From NCBI RefSeq assembly GCF_030867095.1, contig NC_081824.1, positions 119,792,162-119,856,161 of the forward strand: a stretch of DNA of 64,000 nt, read 5' to 3'. Under the pieces are notes generated by a model that saw only the letters and a list, made by a program, of their open reading frames with translations, ran no database searches and was not told the DNA's origin. Within the stretch, counting starts at the first letter, position 1. Every line of letters starts with the position of its first letter. The position numbers and the translations under genes were made by a program. Shown one piece after another: positions 1-13,000 of this stretch. This DNA comes from Alligator mississippiensis. Lineage: Eukaryota; Chordata; Crocodylia; Alligatoridae.

Positions 1-3000
1 ATCACATGTATAGTAAAAAGGCAACAATATATTAAGAAAACCCATAACATTGCCACAACAGCTGTAAACATTTGCTACATCTCTGAAAAAGGTTAATTTT
101 TCTGAAAGCCCAATATAGGCAAAAACCGTCTTTGTGGCTGAGTAATTGCATAAACATCTTCCATTAGGGGAAAAAAAAAGAAATGAATGCTCCCTCTTTC
201 TAAACTGATGAATGCATCATTAGAAATCTAGTTTAGAAATGGACTTAATGAATGCTTTTAGCAGTTTTTATACCTGAATATAAGTCCACAGATTTAACAG
301 AGATAAAAATAATCAGGTTACTCAAGTGTAATTGAGGGCAGAATTTGGTCCCTGGTCTCTTTGTTTTAATTATCCACTGGGCTTTTGTTTTTTGCTTTAG
401 CATGTATACACATCTAACTGCAACTGTTAACTCTTTTAATGAAAGCATAATATCCATGCCAACACATTTTCACAATTGTGCATGAGCTCGTTGTACACAG
501 AAAGGAAGCTGAAAGGTTGCAGGGTCTAGACCAGCCCAGATAGAAATGAACATAAGCCAAACCTTATTGAATGCGAAGCTAATACCATAAAACTTGTATG
601 GGATCCAGTTTTCGCAGCCCAGAAAACATCAGAGACATTTTTCTTTTTTCAGGAAAGAAAAACAATTTTATCCAAGGAAGTCTTTGAATGGCAGTGTGAG
701 CACACTCCAAAACATTAATATTTGAATGCTTCTGAGCTACAATGGCTATATGGTTTCTGGTACCTGAACCCATACAGGTACTTCTGTATGGCACTGCACT
801 GTGCTGCAAAAACATATCCTGGATATCTTTTGACAGAATGAGATTTCAGTCAAATGTGGGTTTATAGATTTTTACTAGAGGTTCACAGCTGTTCCTTATG
901 TATTCTACTTTGAAGTTTACAAATACAAGCAAGTGAAATTTATTTGTCTGCTTAGCAATGAGTTGTATTCAGGGAAAAATACATTCTGTAGTTCCAAAAA
1001 GTCTCTGATAACACAGAAATGAGGAGTCACAACATATTGTAAATACCCTACCCTGAAAATAGAATTTGCAGTTGAATTGCACTCTTATTGAACCAAAAAT
1101 TTGGACTATTTGTATACTAATCCAAATTGTATATGAGTATTCATATCCTTCATTCCGTCCTCTCGTACTTGCTCTTTATATGAACATCTCCACTTTATGT
1201 GAATTAATAAATTCCTTCCGTTGCTCCATACAGTCAAAAGGGAACCACATATTCCTCCTTGCCCAATCAGTAAGAATATATTTCCTCAACTATTCCTTCC
1301 ATCTGAAGCTGAATGTACAACCAGCATTTAAAAGAAAAAATAAATGCATTGTCAGCAGCTCATTGATTTCAGTAGTTATTTACCTTCTTATTTTACTGAG
1401 ATTTGTAGAGTCAACACCTCCTGCATCCTTGGGGTGAACTGTGCAGCTATATCAAACAAGCATAGCAACAATCAAAAAGTGAAAGGCCACAGGAAGTGCC
1501 AACACTATGGTGAAAATGGAATAATACCCCCCTATGTTGTAAAAGTCAGGAAAAAAAGCCAAAAGAAAAAAGAAAGATAAAGCTGTGGTGTTTTTATCCT
1601 TCAGCTTTAATTATATCCTTATTCTTGCTAGAACAAAAAATTGTCTTTAATAAGGTACTCGTTCACCTATACACAGATCATACCTGTCTCAAATGAGTTC
1701 CCAGAGTACAATCTGTTTCATGCCTCCTAGATTAAAGGGAAGAGGCTTGTTTTAGGAAATGAGCCTGCACTCATTTTACTCCATCCCCTGGCAGATTTTA
1801 ATTTAATTGTGCAATGGGTCCTGAGAAATTTTATCCCAAATCCCAGCAATTGCACATCCTGCCTTGCCAGGAGTTCATGGCAAGATCCACAGGTGTTAGG
1901 ATCTTACTCTGCTTGTTTTCCCCCCGCTATTTCTTGTTTTGATGTCAATTAACATGCATGTATTTGTCTCACAGCTTCATTACATTATGGAATATTTTCC
2001 TTGTCTCAAGTAAATAATCTTCAAGTTAGCAAGAACCAACTTGTTAGCTTGCTTGCTACAGCACTGCCAGCACTGGAGCAGGAAATATATTATGTTGGTT
2101 CCCACAAAGCTTTTATCGTTTAATATATTCCTTGGTGATGAGTAGTATATGACTCTTTACAAATGGCTGGACAAGCCTTTCACCAGTTCATTTTAAAGGA
2201 ATGAAGGTCCACAATTTGGACCTGTAATTACCCCATGTGCCTTTGTGCAAGGCATGAAAAGGTATGCGACACAAGCCATGGAAAGAACAACAGCTTTACA
2301 TATAAGCTCACTGCCAGCACTATGTAGCATGTATGAACACAACACAGTTTTATATACAAAATTTAGGTAGTAGCATCCTGGGCTGCATCAAAATGAAATG
2401 GTCTTTTGTGTAGGATATTCCTATCATTTAATGGATCTGCAGTTTGGGCACTATAAGCAAACATTGTAGTGGCTAGTCTTTTGGACTTCTTTGGACTTAA
2501 GATAACTATTTATTTTTAAAACCAAATAAATAGCCTCCCCAGTCTTACCTGCACAGGTATAAATAGACACATGGAAGATTCCTTCTTTCACAGGTTTAAA
2601 ATATGCCTAATGAAGACCCTTCTCCTACTGAGGAAGCCCTTCAGATTTGGAACATGGGAGATTTTCTTAGTTTTACATCTAGAGGGTGCGGTTCAGCATC
2701 TTCTGTATTCATCCCACACGTCTGACATGTACAGGCTTGATGCAGAAGCTGAATCCAATAAAACTTTGTACTAAATAGGGATCCTCCTTAATGCTTAGCT
2801 CTAACAAGGGAGATGCAGTAAAAGAATCATCAAAGAGAGCAGCACGGGTTGAAGGTAGCTATTAAAAATAATGTGTGCACCAAAGTTTTTTAAGATTAAA
2901 GGGCTGGTTGTGAGAGAGGGTTGAGAACTGACAATTCACAACTTTAAGCAACCTTCAGTAGGCGTCATAGATAATTAGCAGTCTCAAGAGCTTTTTTTTA

Positions 3001-3806
3001 ACATCTTTTTTATATATTTTACATATTTTGATGTCACAATAATTTTCCCTATGTAGTCCCTTCTGTTTTGAATTAAAGTTTATGTTGGGGGGAAGAGTAT
3101 TGGATTGATAAACCAATAAAAAAAAAATCATGTCAGTTAATCTTAGTATACCTGTTGCACAGCTACTGCCACTATTTGAATAGAAGCCCTTATCAAGATT
3201 ACACTAGGTTTAAAAATGGCTTGGTTAATATTAAATATAGATAAAGAAAGGATATGTTATGTGTTTTACCATTATAAGCAATGACTCTAATGCAAAATAG
3301 CAGAGCCCTACCCTGAAGCTTTTTTCATTCTTTTTTTTGTAAAGATGCATGTGCTCAAGCACAGTGGATTTACATTTCATTTCTATATGAAAGAGTTATT
3401 ATCTGCTAGCTCTTCATCTGTAATTTGGGCGCTGTGAGCAAACCATGTTCAGGAACCTTATTGCAGCTACTTTGTTGCAATAAAGGACTTTTTTCTTGCC
3501 ATGGCTGTAAATCTGGAATTATTTTTGGTAGCAGCTAAACTGTTCCATAAAAATGCACACTCGGGGAGGCAGACAACTGATACTTTTGTGCTCATGAAAT
3601 AAGCTGCAAGCCCCTTTTAGTTTGACCAAGAAGGCATGGACAAGAAAATGCTTCTTTTCACTGATACGTTATCATGGCTAGTTGCTGATAAGTAGGTTAA
3701 AAGGTAAATGGGAAGACAGTTTATAATGATATGCTTAGGACCATATTAAAAGACAAGATAGATTTGCACCTTATATTCTCATACCTTTTTTCCCTAAAGA
3801 CTCAGT
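1..3806. other. AT-rich non-coding stretch
   Basis: I see no convincing gene, RNA or bounded repeat here. The open frames are short, AT-rich and lack recognisable motifs. By position it lies downstream of gene B exon 1 on the minus strand, so it may be gene B intron 1 or intergenic sequence. I looked for PERP-type exon 2 (WGRAAAA-like) and exon 3 (YGFGW, FFFCCLP-like) on the minus strand and did not find them. Confidence 0.5.
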
Positions 3807-4161
3807 GGGTGCATCTACACATGCAATTAATTTGAAGCAATAAACTCTGGAGCAGCTTGAGCCAGAAGAAACTACTCCTGGGTGCAGCATCTACATGTGT
3901 GCCTAGGACAGTAGCAATTTGAACCGAGGCAGAGCAGTATTTACCAGGGCTGCTCCTGCCCTGCTCTGCCATGGGCTCTGGGTGACTGCAATAGAGAGGC
4001 TGGATGGGGCATGAGGATACTGAAAATGCGGAGCCGTTTGGCTAGGCGGCAAGCAGGAGTCTGGCCCTCTGCTTCCTGAGCTGACCAGATGCAATTTATG
4101 CCCATAGTCAGCATCTACACATGCATTTAATCACAGGTAATTACTCTGCCATAAGATAGTA
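3807..4161. repeat. Fragment of GGGTGCATCTACAC-type MITE
   Basis: It begins GGGTGCATCTACACATG, the terminal motif shared by several small inverted-repeat elements in this window (6382, 21014, 24411, 41628). Internal CATCTACACATG copies recur near 3890 and 4110. I could not place a clean right end, because the region is interrupted by the element starting at 4162. Confidence 0.45.
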
Positions 4162-5036
4162 GGGCTGTGTGAAGCTTCAGGTGTTGATTCCATTCAGAGG
4201 AGATTCAGTCCGATTCAGCAGCCAAATCTCCAAATCCTAATCAAATCAGGAGACCAATAAAAAGGTCTGAATAGATTCGAAGCTCTCTGAATTTATTCAG
4301 AAAAGATTCAGAGAGCTTTGGAGATTTGGGCAGTCCCCGCTTGCCACCACAGGAAGCTGGATCCGGACTCCATGCCGGTAAGTAGGGGGGTCTGAAGGAG
4401 GGGGAAAGGGACCATGGGGGGAACCCCCAGGCCCCATTCCCTGCCTGCTCCCCCAGCAACCCTGAGTGCCCCCCTGATCCCCACCCAATCTCTCAGCCCC
4501 CCATGGCTGCTCCGCCCAGCCCAGCTCCCAGTTGTTTAAAATAAAAAAATAAGCCCCCACTCACCCCTGCTACCCACCACTGCCCCATGCTGCATGGGGG
4601 GCTCTACCATGAACCCCCCGCACCCACTGTCTCAGCCCCACCCCCATGTCTGCTCCGCCCAGCCCCAGCGCCCGGCTCTTAAAAAAAAAAAAAGGCCCAC
4701 ACTCACTGGCTGCTGCAGCAGCCATCAGGACTTCTGGGGGCTCATGGAAGAGCCCCCACACACATAACATGGGGCAGCAGGGGGAAGCAGGGATCTCCCT
4801 TCACTTGGCAACAGCCAGTGAGTGCCAGGCTTTTTTTTTAAAGAGCCAGAACGGTGGGACTGGGCAGGGCAGCCATTGATGGCTGGGACAGTAGGGTGGG
4901 ATGGGGCCTGTTTGATTCAGAGATTTGGCCAATGTGGCCAAATCGATTCGGGACAGTGATTTGAACCACCGAATCAAATCACTGTCCCCCAAATCAGCTG
5001 AATCCAGAGCGAATACTAGCTGCTTCATACAGGCCT
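4162..5036. mobile_element. Non-autonomous DNA transposon with 11-bp direct repeats
   Basis: The 875-bp block is flanked by perfect ATAAGATAGTA copies (4151-4161 and 5037-5047). Its ends are imperfect inverted repeats: GGGCTGTGTGAAGC on the left and GCTTCATACAGGCC on the right. Inside are many GATTCAG/GATTCGG words in both orientations near the ends, and a GC-rich centre with A-runs. There is no transposase-like frame. The superfamily is uncertain: hAT would give 8 bp, and part of the 11-bp match may be chance. Confidence 0.65.
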
Positions 5037-5047
5037 ATAAGATAGTA

Positions 5048-6381
5048 CTGTCCCTGACTGCGGACAGCTCTGCCAGTAGTCTACTAGTTTATCTAGGTTT
5101 AAATATGTTGCACCCCCTTGCCTTAGCTTCCTCATCTATAAAATAGGGCTACCAACAATGACATCCTTAGAAAGGACTTTAAAAGCCACCGATAAAAAGT
5201 GCCACACACAGGCAATATGGCATTTTCCTCCACCGCTCAACAGACTTCAGTGGAATTGCTTGTGAAACAAGATACTGTGCAATGCAGGTAAAAGCATCAG
5301 AATCTGGCCCTTCAGGAATTGCCAAATGGCACTTACAGCAAAGATTGGGCAATCTGTCCTAGGAGATGTGGATACATTGAAATAGAAAAGCCAAAATCAA
5401 ATGTTTCTTACAATTCACACTGCAGGATAATTTCAGCATGTATTAACATTTGCATACATGCAATATGTACATCTTACAGAGTTACACTCCCCCACCCATC
5501 ATCCCAACTCTCCTCAGGCTGATTTAAAATCCAGTGAATTCAATGTCATGGGATTTTCTAGGCTGGGTGGGATTTACATTGCCACTACAATATTACTGCT
5601 TTTATTCCTACATTACTAACATTCCTCATTTTAGCACCATTTGAGACAAATACCTAAATTCCTCATTTAATCAAACCTGGATAATTTTGAATTCTGATTT
5701 CTAATTGATCAAGGGATTTCTTTCAATTTGCAAAAGATTCCAAAAGGAGGCATGACATTTCCCTACTCATTTTTTTCAGAACAGATATCAGTTGTTGATA
5801 AGAATCCATCTGAAATAAAATGTGGAAGCATATGACCTTTTGCTTGTTTGATTATTTATCCCCACAAAGAAATTCCAAATTATTCAGAATCAGGTTGCAA
5901 AGTTTACTATGGAGCTCATATTAGAGTCTTTGACGGCTGTATGTCACAGCTGAAAAGAAGTGACAACTTCAGGAAATTTTTACCAAGAACCATTCAGAAA
6001 TTTTCAGAAGAGCTACATTCAGTGAGAAAGATTAGGTAAGTGTCTGAGTAATGCATGCTTCAGGGACCTCAAGACCTTGAGTTTGTAAGTTTTGTGAAGA
6101 ACTCTGCCGTAATTTATACCATGATTCTGTTGCACCTAACAAGTTTAATACTGTTCTGAGCTATTTAACTATAATTATTCAGGGATGTATGTGTGTTGAC
6201 ATCTGCAATTACTCTGTAGAGTTAATTACCTAAGAAAATAACTATTATTTAGAAGAACTTCTGATTAAATAAATCTGGCAATAAATGTGCAGAAGGATGA
6301 ACCCTGAAATTATAAAGAAAAGCATGAAGAATGAGAACTACTAGGCTAATTAAATGCTGTGAGCCTAACTCCCTTCACACT
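5048..6381. other. Non-coding stretch, nothing recognised
   Basis: The sequence is AT-rich without long frames, tRNA-like folds or repeats that I can bound. Confidence 0.5.
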
Positions 6382-6658
6382 GGGCACATCTACACATGCC
6401 GCTATGGTGCCATTGTTACTGTGCCACCATTTCGTACTTCCTTTTGGAAGACCTAAAAGATGGTGAAGTAACAGCCTGTACTGCATTGTGTACACTGTGC
6501 ACATTTGTTTTCAGGCACTACACCACCATATCAAAGCACTATAATGAGGGAGAGCATTGCTATGGCAATGTAGCTGCAGCATCACAGTTTTTACCCGCAG
6601 ACACGATGTTGCTGTAGCATGTTGCTACAGTGATGTAGCATCACATGTAGACATGCCC
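6382..6658. mobile_element. Harbinger-like MITE
   Basis: The 277-bp element starts GGGCACATCTACACATG and ends CATGTAGACATGCCC, near-perfect inverted termini. They match the ends of the transposase-bearing element at 24411-28142, so it is probably a non-autonomous relative. The flanking trinucleotides are ACT and ACC, consistent with a decayed 3-bp duplication. Confidence 0.65.
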
Positions 6659-6661
6659 ACC

Positions 6662-6743
6662 GGGTGCATTTACATGAGATGTTTATTGCACAGTAAACTA
6701 ATTAGCTGTTCAGTAAACATTTCAGTGTCTACACATGCACCCC
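6662..6743. mobile_element. Short MITE next to the 6382 element
   Basis: An 80-bp unit starts GGGTGCATTTACATG and ends GTCTACACATGCACCC. It abuts the preceding MITE and has the same terminal style, with almost no internal sequence. Confidence 0.5.
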
Positions 6744-6796
6744 TATTAGGCTAGAGTAAATTAATTTACTCTGCAGCAGGATAGAACTTGGAAATA

Positions 6797-7505
6797 CAAG
6801 TGCTGGCTAGCACTACAAATGAAAGGGACTTGGGGGTCATGATTGACCACAAGATGAACATGAGCCTTCAATGTGATGCTGTGGCTGGTAAAGCAAGCAA
6901 AACGGTGGCTTCATCCATAGGTGCTTCTCAAGCAAATCCCAGGATGTTATTCTCCCATTGTACTCAGCCTTGGTGAGACCACAGCTGGAGTACTGCGTCC
7001 AGTTTTGGGCTCCACAATTCAAAAAGGATGTGGAGAAGCTTGAGAGAGTCCAGAGGAGAGCCATGAGCATGATCAGAGATCAGGAAAAGAGACCTTAGGA
7101 GGAGAGGCTGAGAGCCATGGGACTCTTCGGCCTGGAAAAGCGCAGGGTCAGAGGTGATCTGGTGGCCACCTACAAGTTTATCAGGGTTGCTCACCAGGAT
7201 CATTTGTTTACCAGAGAGCCCCAAGGGATGACAAGGTTGAATGGTCACAAACTCCTCCGTGACCATTTTAGGCTGGACATAAGGAAGAACTTCTTTACTA
7301 TCCGAGCCCCCAAGGTTTGGAATAGACTGCCACCAGAGGTAGTTCAAGCACCTACTTTGAACACCCTCAAGAGACATTTGGATGTTTATCTTGCTAGGAT
7401 CCTATGATCCCTGCTGGCTTCCTGCCCCTGGGGCACGGGGCCGTACTCAATGATCCTCTGGGGTCCCTTCCAGCCCTAATGTCTATGAATCTATGAATCT
7501 ATGAA
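6797..7505 (+). mobile_element. 5'-truncated CR1 LINE, 3' end of ORF2
   Basis: A frameshifted copy of the C-terminal part of CR1 ORF2, downstream of the reverse-transcriptase core. Recognisable pieces are ERDLGVMIDHKMNMSLQCDA and, from 7117, GLEKRRVRGDLVATYKFI with NGHKLL and FRLDIRKNFFTIRAPKVWN. A short 3' UTR ends in repeated TCTATGAA words at about 7484-7505, the CR1 tail. The 5' end is lost, as is usual for CR1. It is the same subfamily as the large copy at 37.9-41.6 kb. Confidence 0.9.
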
Positions 7506-8022
7506 AACAGGAAGAAGGAAAGGGTTCTAATTATTGTTAAGTTCTCAAAACAGCTTGCCACAGCTTGGTAATAGGAGGTTGGAGAGAGGTGGTTAGCCAT
7601 CTTAGTCTGAAGTCAGGGAGAGAAGAGGGTGTATATGCACTTTATATAGACTGACTAAATAAAATACATAGAGAGCACATTTTTGTGAACTGGAGTTCAC
7701 TTCAACAAATGCTGTGAAAGGGCAGCATAGATCAGTATAGAAAATAGAGTGATTTGAATACAAAAGATGGGAAAAGAAGAAAAAGAGAAAGGTGGGAAGG
7801 GGGATAGGTGCAGTACTGGGAAAGCAAACAAGCAAAGAACCTATAGGAACAGAGGGGTGACAAAAGCTAATCCAGGTAATGGGATAACAATCCATAGCCC
7901 TGTTTAAACCATACCAGATTTCTGTTTCCCATGCATAGTGTCATTTGACTCAGCCTTTCTTTAGTCAGTTATGCTGCAGATGTTTACTATTACTACAGAT
8001 GTGTTCTAGGGCTTAGCATCAT
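7506..8022. other. Non-coding stretch, nothing recognised
   Basis: There is a purine-rich tract on the plus strand around 7740-7800. I see no gene or bounded repeat. Confidence 0.5.
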
Positions 8023-8362
8023 GGGGCATTTATAAACATGCTCTGGGAGTGGGGGAGGGCACTTTAATTAAAGCGGCTCTTAGAGAGCCACTCTAATGAA
8101 AGCACCCGGAGCATCTCATGTATCAGCATCCCTGTGCTTCAAAATGGCGGCAGGGGTGCTTTATTTAAAGCTCGTCCAACAAGCTTTCGATAAAGTGCCC
8201 CCACCACCATTTTGAAGCATGGGGGCGCTGATACAGGAGAAGCTAGAGGCTGCTGGAGCACAGGAATTACCACACTCCAGCCGACTCGAGTAATCAAGTC
8301 TGCTCTGACACGCTGCAATTACAGTACGTTGGAGCATCCTCACTGCTCGTGTATAGGTGCCC
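8023..8362 (+). mobile_element. MITE with palindromic core (copy 1)
   Basis: The 340-bp element is flanked by perfect ATCAT copies (8018-8022 and 8363-8367). Its ends are GGGGCATTTATA and TATAGGTGCCC. The centre (8136-8218) is a long inverted repeat running from GCTTCAAAATGG to CCATTTTGAAGC. Two related copies occur in the window: 55553-55870, reversed, and 63936 onward, cut by the window edge. Confidence 0.7.
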
Positions 8363-8367
8363 ATCAT

Positions 8368-9509
8368 GTACCAGCCACGTTTTTCGGCAGTATTGGCTTA
8401 ACATTTCTGACCTAAATAAAATTGTGAAAAAAAATAAATATATATTTAGAACATGGTTTTCTGCTGCTCTTTGTCTGGATCCCTGCTCCTGGCAAAATTT
8501 AAGATGGTTTTCCTGGGAGACTAAAGAGGATCCTGGGGGGGCACCAGCAGCCAATCGCTGACCGAGTGGGGGGGGGGGGGGTCCTCCAGCAACTGATCAC
8601 TGCTGGCGGCGGAAGTGCTGGCAGCAAACCAGAAGTGCCGAAGGCGCTTCTCTTGATGCCCCCACATTCTCAGGGGGGGCACTAGCCATCTCCCCCCACT
8701 CCATAGCCAGCAGCAGTCAATCTCAGGGGGAGCACGTGCTCCCCCATGCCCCATCTATGCATTGCCTATGAAAGATGAATTCCTAGATGAGAAAAATATC
8801 TTTCTCAGCTACTGACATATGCAGACAAGCAGTCTTCTGCACAGTGTAGAATAGGGCGAGAGTCAAATATTGGTTGTAATGTATGAAGCACAGCAAATAT
8901 TGAAATTCTGTTTGGTATAGAAAAAGTTCTGTAACAGATTTTTGTATTTCCACTATGAAAATAAATCTAATATTTCATACTAAATTTAGACCTGAGCAAA
9001 GAGCTCCAAATCTGCCTTTGTCCTGTGCATAGGACAAGTGATGGATGTCTTGCACATGGGAGGCACATAGGAAAAGGCATAAGAAAAAGGTTTGATGGAA
9101 CGGGTGTATTGATTTTTCCTTCATTTTAAAGGCACCAGATTCAGATTAACAAAGTAGGAGCAATAATTTTCCAGCACCAGGGAGAGAACATGTTGAAACA
9201 TCTCCATAGCCTAAGGCACAATACATTAAATATTTTAAAATATTTCAGACTTTCTGAGGCACACCTAGTTCTGAGAGCTCCTGGAGCCAACAAGCCAAAC
9301 AATCAAAGAGATCTTGTATCAGCTTCACAAAGAGTTTGCTGTTGCAGTAGGACAGAATGATCACATAACAGATATGGACTGGGGAATGACTGGCTAGGCT
9401 GCAGTACTGCAGAGGACAGAGGGATCAGAGTAGATTGTAAGTTGAATATGAGCCAACAGTGTGCTCTTATTGAAAAGAAAAAGCCAATAGCTGGCTAAGA
9501 TTTTCTCTT
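8368..9509. other. Non-coding stretch with GC-rich patch
   Basis: Between 8530 and 8760 it is GC-rich with a G-run near 8567-8581, probably part of an unclassified repeat. The remainder is AT-rich with no recognised gene. Confidence 0.45.
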
Positions 9510-10022
9510 GTAAAACAAGGGAAGTGATTCATCAGCTCTATTGGGCATTGGTGAGGCCTCCTCTGAAGTAGTGTCCACATCTGGGCCCCACACTTCAAGA
9601 AACGTGGATAAATTAGAAAGAGTTCAGTGGAGAGTGGCAAAAATTATTAGAGGCCTTGGAAACTTGACTTATGAAAGAACTGGAAAAGTCTGGAGAAGAG
9701 AAAACTGATGGTGGATCTGTTATACCTGAAGGGTGGTTATACACAGGGTGAAGATTATTTCTTGTGGCTGTAAGGACGGGATAAGGAGTAATTGTCCTAA
9801 ATAGTAAGTGAAACTTAGGCTGGATATTACAAAGAACTTTCTCATTATCAGGGAGATTAAGCATTGGAACAGGCTACCTAGGAAGGGTATGAAATCTCCA
9901 TCGTTGGAATTTTTTAAGAACAGGTTAGACAGGCATTTGAATGGGGTTATTAAGTCAGGGTCGATCCTGCCTTGAGCAGGGGTTTGACTAGATTCCAGCT
10001 CTGCTTTTCTATGGTTCTATAT
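9510..10022 (+). mobile_element. Old CR1 LINE fragment
   Basis: A degraded CR1 3' end. Phrases such as GCATTGGTGAGGCC, the downstream GGATATTACAAAGAACTT segment and the final CTATGGTTCTAT correspond to the C-terminal coding region and CR1 tail. It is heavily frameshifted and more diverged than the 6797 copy, so it is probably an older subfamily. Confidence 0.75.
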
Positions 10023-13000
10023 CCCCTGGTGCTTGTTAAAACAACTGTGTGACTGGAATCAGAGGAATTTTATTCCCTGTCCCAACCATTGTGCCTCCTG
10101 CCATACCAGACACAGAGCTGTGATTTTTAGAATGGAGCATAACATTCCTCTGACCCCAATGACACTGCAGGGGAGTTGCCCCCAGCCCTATCTTGCAGAT
10201 TGGGTAGGGGGTAGCTCTATACCAAACCCAAAGCTGTCCCCAGCCCATCGCCGATTCCAGAAGTGGAACTGTCCAAAACTGTGTCTGACAATTAGCTAAT
10301 TATCAGGCATCTGCATCACATAGCCTCAGTGTGTGAGCATGCCACACATTCAATTAAGGCACCATACAAATGATAAATGTAACATCTATGTGTTCACTTT
10401 GACATTCAGTATTGTAAATATCATCTTTCTGCCTTTTTCTATGAGATGTCACCATGCACGTGTATTATTGCTTTGATATCTTTATGTTATCTAAACCTTA
10501 TTTTTATTATGGAGCTGAAGTTGACCTTCAAATTTTACAACGCTTTCTTAACCCTCCATACTAAACTTTTTTGATGGAAAGACCTTGTCTTCGGACATTT
10601 AGGTGTCCTAGAGCAAGAGATTTTCTTTTCTTGAAAGCTGTCTGGTACACAAAAGAGACATTCCAAAAAGTCTATTTCAAATTACTTGTTTCAGAGTCTA
10701 AAAATGCAATATGTATTTTATTCGTTTTTCTTCAATTGCAAGTAAAGTAATAAAGTATCTTTGGTAAGGCCAATCAGTTAATTAGAATATATGAACTCTT
10801 CAGGGACATTGTAAAGTTTATACACTCCCTGGACTCTGTTTCCAATATTTTCCCCAAATCTAGGACATTCTGGAGCTCTTCTTGAACATAGCTGCCCCAG
10901 GAGAGTTTGTAAGGTCTGTCCCTTTAATGGTTTAAGTTCCAAAAGTATAAGCCTCTTTTGTGTTCCTTATGCAGCTGTAAATTCCACCAGCTCTGTCAGC
11001 CAGCTCCTAAGAAATTACAAACTCATTGCAGCAGCCAGCTTAATGGGTAAAGTTCATTCTCTTGCAGTGAGATTTGTTTCTTAAGGATGTTAGCTTTTTC
11101 TTAGGCAACCTATGATTTATATAAAATAAGCCAAAAAAGGCTGAGATTCAGGGTAAACACAGACTTTGCTACTGGGGAATTTGATTTGAATTTGTTTATT
11201 TCACTGAATACCATGCAGGGTTTTGATCATTACACTGAATGATACTGGGGGTAAAATATAGTCATTGTCCCAATGATGTTGATAAACTTCACTGGCAGTG
11301 GGCAGCACACTCTCAGTGCTAAACACTTCTTACCCATCAGTAAGGGCAATCCCATTATAGCAACCCAGTTTCAAAAGAGACTTCTGAGAATTAAGGGTGA
11401 GGGAGAAAAGCTGGGAATCAAGCCCATAAGAGAGAATTGGGAACTGCACAATGGGAAAGAAACAAAGATTTCAGTTCTCAAGAAAAATATCAAAATACTT
11501 CCTACCCCTACAAACTACAGTGCTTTTTCTAATGTCTGTATGGTTATCAAAGGGGTGAATATAATCAGTGATCACCCTGTGGATTATGGTTTATCAAGTA
11601 CTGTGTGGCACTGAAAACAAATGGCAAAGGTTACTTAATTTTTTCATTACAGCAGGTTATTACTAGTGCATGGGACCTACTAGTATTTATTCAGGCAGGT
11701 GACTATGAAGCTAAAGCAGTTTTGTTTCCAGTTAGAGTTATTTTCAAGATGTGGTGTTGGTTTATTCTAAAGGGCCCATTTCATGCTGGTTCATTCTGAT
11801 GGTCTGATTATTCAATCCAGATCCAAAGCATACCTCAGTATAAAGAAAGGAAGTGGCACCAACCTGGAGGAGTCAAACATCCTAGGTTTTGGTACATAGC
11901 TTGGCCAAAGGTGTTCGGTGAAATCTCAGGAAAATCATTTAGGCCTAAATTTTCATTGATTTAAGTAACGTTGGGCATGTCTACTCGTTCATTAACGCAC
12001 AGTAGTTACTGAGCTGGTGAGCATTGCACTGATGTTTTTAGCAAACAAGGTGTTTCAGAAAGTAACAATTTTGAAGTAAAGCCATTTGTGCGCAGTGATC
12101 ATTTACTGGACCATATCATTTCTCTACATAGTTGTAAACAGTGGGTACATTCAGCAATGCCACCGTTAGTGTTCCCTGCTGCTGCATACTTTCTCACTCA
12201 GTGCACACCAAACCATTTTATTTTCAAATTGTTGTTGCTGTCTGAAACACCCTAATGAGACTTCTGAAAGTGGCCTATCCAAACAAAACTGGCAAAGAGA
12301 GGGAGGCTTAACCATAGATGTATAAGAAGTTTAATGAAAGTATGTATTAAGGACCATAGAAGCCAAACCTAACAAACCAATATTTCAGTTTTTTGTTAGG
12401 TTAAGAGCTCTTTGCATGTTTTTTTTCTATTTCTTCTTTTCAGAGATATATTCAGACCTCTCTCTCTTACCCAGAGCATGGAGGAAGCTGCTAGACATCA
12501 TATTGCAATTCACTAAGTATGATTAGAAGTGCAGACATAAGGAAGATTCACTATTTGAAGACACAGACATGAGAAAGCTGCGGTTCTATGAACTAAGAAT
12601 ATGGGCCCCAAATTTTTGTCACAGGGCTTAAATCTGATGCATGAGTTTGTGGCCTCTCTCAGATTGATTCCATGCATCTTTACCACTGGTTTACTAGAAC
12701 TAAGAGACAAAAGGAAAGAAGTTGAAATTTCAAACAAATGTTCCTGCACCTTCCTTTTATATTTGTACCAAGTATTTACAGGACCATATTTCCTATATAG
12801 AAAGGAAAGGACCTATGGAGTGATGTATTTTTTGTTTTACAAATATGGGAGATAGTATCCAAAGAGAGAAAACAGCAAATAGAAAATATGCTTGAAAAAT
12901 TCTACTAGTGTATAACTTAGTTTTGGTGAGTAAATCAGCAATTATTAGCTATTCATTGCTACTGGTCAGCCATTGCAAAGGACCCTGGAGCAGGATGAAA

